Assembly (NCBI RefSeq): GCF_000179555.1
Contig: NZ_AECZ01000002.1
Location: forward strand, 186,001 to 250,000
Origin: Solidesulfovibrio fructosivorans JJ]
GTDB taxonomy: Bacteria > Desulfobacterota > Desulfovibrionia > Desulfovibrionales > Desulfovibrionaceae
Reading direction: 5' to 3'
Length of the DNA: 64,000 nt
The notes below the pieces were generated by a model. That model was given only the letters and a program-made list of their open reading frames with translations. It was not told where the DNA came from and did not search any database. The position numbers and the translations under genes are program-made. Position 1 is the first letter of the stretch, and each line of letters begins with the position of its first letter. Of the stretch, positions 7,865 through 14,757 are shown in pieces.

Positions 7865-9587
7865 TGTCGGCGTCTCCTTTGGACAGCGGGAACGTCACGG
7901 TGAAGGTCGAGCCGTGGCCGAGTTCGCTTTCCACGGCCAGCGTGCCGCCAAGTTCCTGCACGAGCCCGTAGGTGATGGAGAGCCCGAGCCCCGTGCCGCC
8001 CTTCTTCTTTTTGGTGGAATAAAACGGTTCGAAGATGCGTTTGACGTCGGCGGCCGGGATGCCGCAGCCGTTGTCCGAGACGCTTACGGCCACGCTCTCC
8101 GGGTTGGGCGCGAAGACGCGCAGGCACAGATGGCCGCCGTCGTCCATGGCCTGGAAGGCGTTGTTGACGAGGTTCAAAAGGATCTGCTGCAGCTTGCCCT
8201 GGTCGGATTCGATGTCGGGCACGTCCGCGGCGGCCTCCACCTCCACCTTGATGCGGCGGTATTCGGCTTCCTTGGTCAGGAAGCTCAAGACCTCCTCGGC
8301 GGTCTTGCGCAGGCTGACGCCCGCGACGTGGACTTCCTGGTGCCGGGCAAAGGACAGCAGGCGCTTGGTGATGGTGCCGGCGCGCTCCACGGAGCCCAGG
8401 ATGGAGTCGATAAGCCCGGCCAGGCGTTCCGGGCTCGGCGGCTCCTTGGCGTAGCGCAGGAGGTCCTGCATGAGTCCGGCCTTTTCATTGATGATGGCCA
8501 GGGGGTTGTTGATCTCGTGGGCCACGCCGGCGGCCAGCCGGCCGATGGAGGCCATGCGGTTGGTGTGCTCCATCTGTTGCAGGGTTTTGGCCCGGGTCTG
8601 GTCGGCGGCGTGGATTTTTTCCACCATGTAGGTGGCCACGCCCACGATCACGACCAGGATGACGAGCATGCTCGCGGCCAGAAAGCCGAAGAGGTCCAGG
8701 CGCATGGCGTACCAGGACTTCATGAGTTCGGCCTGCCTTTTGACCACCATGAGGATCAGCGGCGTGCGGTCGATGTAGGCGTAGCCGACGATGAGGCCGC
8801 TTTCGGCGGTCTCGGTCTCGAAAACCTCGGTGCGCTCCGAGGGAGACGGCACCGGCAGGCGCAGATGCTCGAAGACCGCGCCGTGGGAGCGGGACATGGT
8901 CTGGAGCACGCCCTGGTGGTTGATGAGGAAGGCGTCGCCGCCGCCGGACAGGTCGAGGTTGGCGAGGATGTCGTTTATGCGCTGGGTGTCGACCGTGGCG
9001 CGCAGCACGAAAAAGCCCCCGTCGGGACGGGAGGCGCGCACGGCGATGACCATGTGGGGGACGTTGCGAAAGCCCAGGAAGATGTCGCTGATGTAATGCC
9101 CCGTGGCCGCGGTGGCGGTGAACCAGGGCTCCTTGGAGTAGTCGATGCCGAGCAGGTCGTAGGGGCCGACGTAGGCGATCTGCTTGCCGGTGTCGTCGAT
9201 GACGCCGAGGTCCATGAAGCCGCCGAAGGCGGCCTTCAAGTCCTTGAGCAGCTCGGCCAGGCGGCCGGGCATGGCCAGGGAGGCGTAGGCTTCCTCGCGG
9301 GCGGCGAAATTGAGCGCCGCCAGGCGTTCGTCCACGAAATAGGTCAGGGTGCGCCGGGTATTGGAGGTGGTGATGGTGGTGCGGTGCAGGTTTTCCTGGG
9401 TGACGGCCCGCTTGGTGACGCCAAAGTCGATGACCGTCATGATGCAAAGGGGCGTGAGCGAGACGGCGGTCAAGAGCGCTACCGACAGCCACCACAACCG
9501 GCGGTAGTTGAACAGGCTTCGGTACGGCCCCCCCGCGTCGGCGGCGCCGTCCCAGAATTGCGGGCGCAAACGGCGGAAAATCCCCAT
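7842..9587 (-). CDS. Membrane sensor histidine kinase with periplasmic Cache-type domain
   Basis: 581 residues. One membrane segment at about 32-53, a ~245-residue extracytoplasmic part with Cache features (GKQIAYVGPYDLLGIDYSKEPWF, then VVDTQRIN-type second half), a second membrane segment at about 301-321, and a cytoplasmic HisKA box MASIGRLAAGVAHEINNPLA with His357. The HATPase half has the N box NLVNNAFQAM, G1 DNGCGI, F box FEPFYSTKK and G2 GTGLGLS, so catalysis should be intact. It probably senses a small organic ligand and phosphorylates the overlapping receiver (7502-7864). The region upstream of its start (9588-9799) holds a paired hairpin repeat. Confidence 0.92.
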   Translation of the reverse strand: MGIFRRLRPQFWDGAADAGGPYRSLFNYRRLWWLSVALLTAVSLTPLCIMTVIDFGVTKRAVTQENLHRTTITTSNTRRTLTYFVDERLAALNFAAREEAYASLAMPGRLAELLKDLKAAFGGFMDLGVIDDTGKQIAYVGPYDLLGIDYSKEPWFTATAATGHYISDIFLGFRNVPHMVIAVRASRPDGGFFVLRATVDTQRINDILANLDLSGGGDAFLINHQGVLQTMSRSHGAVFEHLRLPVPSPSERTEVFETETAESGLIVGYAYIDRTPLILMVVKRQAELMKSWYAMRLDLFGFLAASMLVILVVIVGVATYMVEKIHAADQTRAKTLQQMEHTNRMASIGRLAAGVAHEINNPLAIINEKAGLMQDLLRYAKEPPSPERLAGLIDSILGSVERAGTITKRLLSFARHQEVHVAGVSLRKTAEEVLSFLTKEAEYRRIKVEVEAAADVPDIESDQGKLQQILLNLVNNAFQAMDDGGHLCLRVFAPNPESVAVSVSDNGCGIPAADVKRIFEPFYSTKKKKGGTGLGLSITYGLVQELGGTLAVESELGHGSTFTVTFPLSKGDADNAHTARG

Positions 9588-9621
9588 GACGGCCCATCCT
9601 TGTGAGCGGATTTTGCGGAAG

Positions 9622-9780
9622 GCGACCCTTTGAAACGGGTTTTCCCTCCCGCGCTCCCCTTCCTCAAATCACATCGCGCTGCACGTCGGTGTAGGATTGC
9701 ATAAATGCCAGGGAAGGCTTTGGAAAGGGGAGGTGGGGGAAAACCTTTCCAAAAACAAGGTTTCCCCCCGCGAAAGCCCT
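9622..9780 (+). repeat. Paired hairpin repeat, copy 2 (eroded module A)
   Basis: Same order as copy 1: a shortened module A at about 9624-9650 (ACCC..GGGT with the CCCGCGCTCCCCTTCCTCAAA tail region), about 70 variable bases, then inverted module B at 9721-9780 (GGGGGAAAACCTT / AAGGTTTCCCCC). Module A has lost its outer GCGAGAGG arm. The repeat fills the gap between the cytidylate-kinase-like gene (ending 9800) and the kinase gene (starting 9587), both leftward. Confidence 0.65.
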
Positions 9781-9799
9781 CGCACGCGGTGCGCGCGGG

Positions 9800-11026
9800 T
9801 CAACCGGCGGCCTTTTTCGAACGCACCTTCTCGTTGGCCTTTTTCAGGGTTTCGCTCAAAAGCTCGATGTCCACGGGCTTTTGCAGATAGGCGAACGCGC
9901 CCAGGCGCATGCATTCCTCGCGGTCGGTGTCGGAGCCGTGGCCGGTCAGGATGATGACCTCGACGTCGGGGCGCTCGGCCTTGGTGCGCTTTAAGACCTC
10001 CAGGCCGTCGACGCCGGGCATCTTGAGGTCGAGCACCATCACTTCCGGTTCGTCGTCGGCGATCATCTCCAGGGCGGATTCGCCGTCGAAGACCGCGTGG
10101 GCGCCGACTTCGCGCATGGACAGGCGTTCGGAGAGCGTCTGGACGAATTCCCGCTCGTCGTCGACGAGCAGGACCTTGGTCGGCATCTCGAAGTCGGCTC
10201 GGCGGTAGATGTCGGTCTGGTAAAAGCCCTTGCCCACCTTGGTGACCACGTCGGCGACGCCGTCGATCTTGCCGGCGATGCCGCGCAGTTCGTTTTCCAG
10301 GCGGTCGAGGAGCAGGACCTTCTTGTTGATGGTGAGGGTGACCACGCCGTCACGGGCGCAGACCCACACGTCGTGGCCTTTGCCGGTGACGGCCGTCTCG
10401 ACTTTCGCCGCGAGCAGGAAATCCTTGGCGCAGCGGCGGGAGGCGTCGGTGACGGCGACGGCCGGGTCGGCCAGATGCTTGATGACGAGCATGGCGGCCT
10501 CCTCCACGGACGTTTTGTCCATGGGGATGACCATGTCGTAGAGGGCCGGGGCCCAGGGGTCCTTGGCCTCGGCCACGAGTTTGGTCCAGGTGGCCCGGTC
10601 CTCGTCGCCGCGCTCGAGGACGCGCTGGGCGTCGCGGTCGGACAGGCCGGCCTCCTCGGCGGCGGCGGCCCGGCGGAAGGTGGCGTCGGCAATCAGGCAG
10701 GCGCGCAGCACGTGGGTGATCTCGCGGGGGGGGAGCAGGGCGCAATAGCCGGCGATGAGGAGTTTTTCCTCTTCGACCAGGCGGGTGGCCAGGGCCAGGC
10801 GCAGCCAGGCGGCGGCGCGCTGCTTTTCGTGGGTGAACTTGTTGAACACCGAGGTCTTGGCCGAGAAGGCTTTTTCGATCTTGTCCAGGCCCAGGCCGGA
10901 GAGCTTGGCGGCGAGGAGGGTGATGTCCTCGTCGTGAGCGACCGGCAGGCCCGTTTTCTCGGCCAGGGCCGCGACCACCGACTGTTCCTTGCAGTATACG
11001 CCGCTGAAAAGGGAGATGACGGACAT
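9800..11026 (-). CDS. Cytidylate-kinase-like / BON-like / receiver fusion protein
   Basis: 408 residues with three parts. About 1-187 resembles the cytidylate kinase-like family (PF13189 type): N-terminal strand and helix, helical lid, and the late block ALYDMVIPMDKTSVEEAAML. Its P-loop region reads SLFSGVYCKEQS, so the usual glycine-rich Lys loop is not obvious and nucleotide binding is uncertain. About 203-276 looks BON-like (DVWVCARDGVVTLTINKKV ... IDGVADVVTKVGKG). About 283-402 is a receiver with phosphoacceptor Asp333 in MVLDLKMPG and the TGHGSD and LQKP signatures. It follows the SulP gene by 25 bases, suggesting one operon and a regulatory link between anion transport and this receiver. 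Confidence 0.82.
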   Translation of the reverse strand: MSVISLFSGVYCKEQSVVAALAEKTGLPVAHDEDITLLAAKLSGLGLDKIEKAFSAKTSVFNKFTHEKQRAAAWLRLALATRLVEEEKLLIAGYCALLPPREITHVLRACLIADATFRRAAAAEEAGLSDRDAQRVLERGDEDRATWTKLVAEAKDPWAPALYDMVIPMDKTSVEEAAMLVIKHLADPAVAVTDASRRCAKDFLLAAKVETAVTGKGHDVWVCARDGVVTLTINKKVLLLDRLENELRGIAGKIDGVADVVTKVGKGFYQTDIYRRADFEMPTKVLLVDDEREFVQTLSERLSMREVGAHAVFDGESALEMIADDEPEVMVLDLKMPGVDGLEVLKRTKAERPDVEVIILTGHGSDTDREECMRLGAFAYLQKPVDIELLSETLKKANEKVRSKKAAG

Positions 11027-11051
11027 TGTGGCGACTCCTTGGTATTCGTGC

Positions 11052-13187
11052 TTAGGCGCCGGGCAGACGGCAAACGCTGGTCAGCGGACAACTCTCGCCG
11101 GGGGCGTGCCAGGAGTCCTTGTGCACGGAGCACAGGGCCTGATTGAGATCCGGATAGAGGTGATCCTCGCCGATATGTTCCAGGAGGTGGGTCCGTTTCA
11201 TGACGTCCATGACGGATTCCTTCACGCCGCAAAGGGAGATGTCAAGGCCGGCGCTGCGGATCCGGTCCACAAGCAGGGACAATGCTTCCTCGCCCGAGGC
11301 GTCCATGTCGTTGACGCCGTCCGTGGCCAGGATGATGTGCTTGAGGTTCTTGTTGGACTGCATGCGCTCGGTGATCTGGTCTTCCAGAAAGCTCGCGTTG
11401 GCGAAGAACAGCGTGCCGTCGAAGCGCACCACGGCCACATACGGGCATTCGGCCAGCTTGAACACCGAAGCGTCGCGGTAGGCGCTGTCCTCGGTCAGCG
11501 ACAGGGAGGCCACGCGCGGGCGCATGCTCTTGTAGAGGAAGACCAGAAGCGACAGCACCACGCCGATCATGATGCCCTTGTCCAGGTGCGGGGCGAAGAC
11601 CAGGGTGGCGAGGAAGGTGATGATGGAGATGGCGCCGTCATACCACTGGGCCTTCCAGGCGTGGATGAAGCCCGAGGCGTTTAGGAGCCCGATGACGGCC
11701 ATCATGATGACGGCGGCGAGCACGCTCTGGGGCAGGTTGTAGAGCAGGGGGGTGAAGAAAAAGAGCGTGATGACCACGGTGGCGCTGGTAAAGACCGAGG
11801 AGAATCCGGTCACCGCGCCGGCCTGCAGGTTGACGGCCGAGCGGGAGAACGAACCCGAGGCGGGGTAGCTCTGGGCCGCCGAGCCGAGCATGTTGGCCAG
11901 GCCCTGGCCGATGAGTTCCTGGTTGGGGTCGAGCCGCTGGCCGGTCTTGGCGGCCATGGCCTTGGCGATGGAGATGGCTTCCATGAAGCCGAGCAGGGCG
12001 ATGATGGCGGCGTAGGGGAAGAGCTTGAGCATGACCTTGAGGTCGAACTTGGGGATGCTGATGCCGGGCAGGCCCGAGGGCACCACGCCGACCACCTGGC
12101 CGCCGCCGATCATGGGCAGCGTATCCGTCTTGAGCGGGCTGTTGCCCACGCGCATGATCCAGGTCCGGCCGTCGGTCGCGGCTCCGGCCGGCGCCTCGCC
12201 CTGGAGGTAGAAGGCGAGCTTTCCGCCTTCGCCGGGCACGGCGGTGAGCAGGTACTGGCGCAGCTTGGTGCGGTAGAGGCTGCTGTCCTCCTTGGCCACG
12301 GTCTTTTGCAGATCGAGCAGGGCCAGCTCATGGGCGATGTTTATGGCTTCCGTGGCGTCGCCCGAGGCTTTGGCCGCATCCTCGCGCGGGGTCATGGCGG
12401 CGCGCTTGGCGGCTATGGCCGGCAGCTCGGCGGCGGCCTTGTTGAAGGCCTCGATGTCGGCCACGACCTGGGCCGACTTGATGGAAGCGATGTCCACCTT
12501 GGCGTTGTGCTCGAAGCCGATGCCCCAGGACACCAGCGTGGTGATGACCACGGCCACCAGCACGTTGGGGATGCGGGGATTGAGCTTTTTGAGCCCGAAC
12601 ATGATGGCGAAGGCGGCCGCCCCCATGATCAGCGTCGGCCAGTGGGTGTGGTGTACGGCCGCGGCCACCACCCGCATGATGGTTTCATAGTAGTGGTCGG
12701 CCGCGTCCACGGACACGCCGAACATCTTGGACAGCTGGGAGGTGGCGATGATGAGCGCGCCGGCGTTGGTGAAGCCGTTGACCACGGGGTGGGACAGGAA
12801 GTTGACCACCAGCCCCAGGCGCAACACGCCGAGCGCGAACTGGAAGATGCCGACGAGCAGGGCGAGCAGGATGGCGTAGGCGATGTAGCCTTCCGATCCG
12901 GCCGTGGCCAAAGGCGCCAGCGACGCCGAGGTCATCAGCGAAACCACGGCCACGGGGCCGGTGGCGAGCTGCCGGCTGGAGCCGAAAAGCGCGGCCACCA
13001 GCGGCGGCAGAAACGAGGCGTACAGGCCGTAGTAGGGCGGCATGCCGGCCAGCTGGGCGTAGGCCATGGATTGGGGGATGAGCACGAGGGCTACGGTGAG
13101 GCCGGCTATGGCGTCGGCCCGAAACGCCGCCATATTGTAGCCCTTGAACCAGCCGAGGAAGGGAAAGATTCGCAGCAGCATCAGCAA
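11052..13187 (-). CDS. SulP family anion permease with STAS domain and a large internal insertion
   Basis: 711 residues, longer than usual (about 550-600). The SulP signature region is intact (ALVLIPQSMAYAQLAGMPPY, GLYASFLPPLVAALFGSSRQ). A C-terminal STAS domain (about 575-690) contains DGVNDMDASGEEAL. Between residues about 232 and 362, in a loop between membrane segments, lies a ~130-residue soluble, Ala/Lys/Glu-rich insertion not found in typical SulP proteins. SulP members move sulfate, bicarbonate or other anions; in a sulfate reducer sulfate or bicarbonate is plausible. The start overlaps the TetR gene by 7 bases, and the kinase-like receiver fusion follows 25 bases downstream. Confidence 0.93.
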   Translation of the reverse strand: MLMLLRIFPFLGWFKGYNMAAFRADAIAGLTVALVLIPQSMAYAQLAGMPPYYGLYASFLPPLVAALFGSSRQLATGPVAVVSLMTSASLAPLATAGSEGYIAYAILLALLVGIFQFALGVLRLGLVVNFLSHPVVNGFTNAGALIIATSQLSKMFGVSVDAADHYYETIMRVVAAAVHHTHWPTLIMGAAAFAIMFGLKKLNPRIPNVLVAVVITTLVSWGIGFEHNAKVDIASIKSAQVVADIEAFNKAAAELPAIAAKRAAMTPREDAAKASGDATEAINIAHELALLDLQKTVAKEDSSLYRTKLRQYLLTAVPGEGGKLAFYLQGEAPAGAATDGRTWIMRVGNSPLKTDTLPMIGGGQVVGVVPSGLPGISIPKFDLKVMLKLFPYAAIIALLGFMEAISIAKAMAAKTGQRLDPNQELIGQGLANMLGSAAQSYPASGSFSRSAVNLQAGAVTGFSSVFTSATVVITLFFFTPLLYNLPQSVLAAVIMMAVIGLLNASGFIHAWKAQWYDGAISIITFLATLVFAPHLDKGIMIGVVLSLLVFLYKSMRPRVASLSLTEDSAYRDASVFKLAECPYVAVVRFDGTLFFANASFLEDQITERMQSNKNLKHIILATDGVNDMDASGEEALSLLVDRIRSAGLDISLCGVKESVMDVMKRTHLLEHIGEDHLYPDLNQALCSVHKDSWHAPGESCPLTSVCRLPGA

Positions 13188-13777
13188 CTCCCGTCACGTG
13201 GTTTGGCCAGCATCCTGCGGCAGGATGCGATCAGCTCGTCGAAAAGCGCCCCGGCGTCGTAGAGGTTGCAGGTCTTAAGCCGCAACAGCCCGTCGACCAT
13301 GGCGAAAAGGATCATGGCGGTTTCCCGGGGCGGAAAGTCTCCCATGGATCCGTCGCGCTGGCCGGCGCGCACCACACGCTCGAAGATATCGGTCAGGCAG
13401 CTGTAGATGGCCGCCAGATGGGCCCGGCATTCGTTGTTGTCCTCGGCCAGCTGGTGGGGAAACTGGCGCTGGAGCAGGGTGAATTCATGCTCCATGAGGC
13501 CCGAGAGATGGAAGTAGAAGGTCACGGCCTCTTCCATCATCTCCAGGCCCGAGGCGAACTCCCGGCCGGTGAAGGCGGCGTCGTACTCTTCCAGGATGCG
13601 GGTTTTGGCCTGCTCCAGAATGGCGATGAGAAGCCCTTCCTTGCTCTTGAAATGATAAAAGATCGTGCCCTCGGCGGTGCCGGTCACCTTGCAGATGTCC
13701 TGCATGGTGGTGTCCTGGAACCCCTTGTGGGCGAACAGCACGGTGGCTGCGTAGCGGATGGCTTCTTTTTTCGTCAT
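13181..13777 (-). CDS. TetR family transcriptional regulator
   Basis: 198 residues. The N-terminal helix-turn-helix is classical (AATVLFAHKGFQDTTMQDIC, then VTGTAEGTIFYHFKSKEGLL). The C-terminal ligand domain is helical, as in the FadR/AcrR-like group. It heads a leftward operon: its 3' end overlaps the SulP start by 7 bases. An 8-2-8 inverted repeat at 13796-13813, starting 18 bases above the ATG, is the probable self-operator. It therefore likely represses itself, SulP and the kinase-like receiver fusion until an unknown ligand binds. Confidence 0.95.
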   Translation of the reverse strand: MTKKEAIRYAATVLFAHKGFQDTTMQDICKVTGTAEGTIFYHFKSKEGLLIAILEQAKTRILEEYDAAFTGREFASGLEMMEEAVTFYFHLSGLMEHEFTLLQRQFPHQLAEDNNECRAHLAAIYSCLTDIFERVVRAGQRDGSMGDFPPRETAMILFAMVDGLLRLKTCNLYDAGALFDELIASCRRMLAKPRDGSC

Positions 13778-13795
13778 GTGAAGTCCGGCACAATT

Positions 13796-13813
13796 CGACT
13801 GAGTGCTCAGTCG
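13796..13813 (-). promoter_or_regulatory. TetR-type operator upstream of the TetR-SulP operon
   Basis: CGACTGAG-TG-CTCAGTCG, perfect 8-bp arms around a 2-base centre, 18-36 bases upstream of the TetR start. The (T)GACTGAGTGCTCAGTC-like form is widely seen for TetR repressors of the AcrR/FadR branch. Its position would overlap the promoter or leader of the operon, fitting autorepression. Confidence 0.8.
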
Positions 13814-14137
13814 GTTTTTTCTTATGCCGGGCCCCCAAGCGTGTCAAGAAAATAGGGCAATTTTGTTTCGATTTGAAACACATAAATTATTCTTGTTAAT
13901 CAATGGATTATAAAAAAATACTCAAAACCTACCTGGAAAAGGTTCTTCGCGTTTCAGTGGTGTTGCAAAGTGGAGGATTAGCCAAATTTACCATAAAATA
14001 ATAATTAATATAATATGTTATTCACAAAATCTGTCCGAGAGAACCAGCCCCTTGAGGCGTTTTGGGGGAGGGAGGGGGGCCGGGGGAGGGAACCCCTTTT
14101 TGCAAAAAGGGGTTCCCTCTCCCGGGATAACCCCGCG
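13814..14137. other. AT-rich divergent region with a solo B hairpin
   Basis: From about 13850 to 14035 the DNA is strikingly AT-rich (several A/T runs) against GC-rich surroundings, between the divergent TetR and Rrf2 genes. I see no coding frame of note. The solo B hairpin (14066-14127) lies at the Rrf2 side. The AT-rich tract may hold promoters or be a nucleoid-protein binding region. Confidence 0.35.
14060..14127 (-). repeat. Solo module B hairpin
   Basis: Arms 14080-14101 and 14104-14125 pair at 21 of 22 positions (CCGGGGGAGGGAACCCC.. and its complement) with a GC loop. A C-rich tail lies on the opposite strand (TTTTGGGGGAGGGAGGGGGG on the plus strand), the same inverted tail as the other B modules. 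It is unusual in lying upstream of a gene (Rrf2), not after one. Confidence 0.7.
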
Positions 14138-14176
14138 TTGACGCTCCCGATAAGTTTGTCTACCATATTCGTATGG
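14138..14176 (+). promoter_or_regulatory. Probable Rrf2 promoter with overlapping dyad
   Basis: TTGACG (14138-14143), exactly 17 bases, then TACCAT (14161-14166). Overlapping the -10 is CCATA-TTCG-TATGG (14163-14176), a 5-4-5 inverted repeat. It is a good candidate operator for autoregulation by the Rrf2 protein encoded about 57 bases downstream. Confidence 0.5.
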
Positions 14177-14232
14177 ATGGCTGCCCCAGGGGCGGCCTCC
14201 TCCCGCCCAATCCCCGCCAGGAGGCCGCGGCC

Positions 14233-14676
14233 ATGAAGCTCACCACTCGAAGCCGTTACGGAACCCGCATGATCCTGGACATGGCCCTCCATGCCGTCGA
14301 CGGCCCGGTGCGCATCAAGGACGTGGCCGCCCGCCAGGGCGTTTCCATCAAATATCTGGAAAAGCTCGTGCGCGAGCTCAAGCAGGCCGGATTCGTGCGC
14401 AGCCGTCGCGGGCCGCGCGGCGGGCACGAACTGGCCAAGCCCCTGTCCGAGATCACCGTCGGGGCCATCGTGCGGGCCCTGGAGGGGGATATTTCCCTGG
14501 TCGAGTGCGACGGGGAGGGCAGCGGGCAATCCTGCCCGCGCCTGGCCGACTGCCTGACCCGCGAGGTTTGGGCCGAGGCCGCCCGGGCCATGCACGAGCG
14601 CCTCGACGCCATCACTTTGGCCGATCTGGTGGCCAAGGCCGACGCCAAGGCGCGTCAGGATGCGGCCTGTCGGTGA
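14233..14676 (+). CDS. Rrf2 family Fe-S-type transcriptional regulator
   Basis: 147 residues from the ATG at 14233, preceded by AGGAGG. A longer reading from 14173 lacks family support. The winged-helix start MKLTTRSRYGTRMILDMALH and SIKYLEKLVRELKQAGFVRS are Rrf2-typical. Three cysteines, Cys92, Cys101 and Cys107, sit at the IscR/NsrR cluster position, with spacing 9 and 6 (IscR has 6 and 6), so an Fe-S cofactor is likely. Rrf2 proteins respond to Fe-S status, NO, iron or cysteine. No target is identifiable here beyond its own promoter; the next gene starts 81 bases downstream. Confidence 0.92.
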   Translation: MKLTTRSRYGTRMILDMALHAVDGPVRIKDVAARQGVSIKYLEKLVRELKQAGFVRSRRGPRGGHELAKPLSEITVGAIVRALEGDISLVECDGEGSGQSCPRLADCLTREVWAEAARAMHERLDAITLADLVAKADAKARQDAACR

Positions 14677-14757
14677 ATTCTACTTGAACGCACGCGCCCT
14701 TTTGCCCTATTGTGGATCAGTTTCCAGCAGAAACAGGCCTGGGGGGATGGGCGCGGC

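Noticed and set aside
13814-14137. AT-rich tract as a possible tRNA, attachment site or island edge
   Set aside because: No tRNA-like cloverleaf, direct repeat or integrase was seen.
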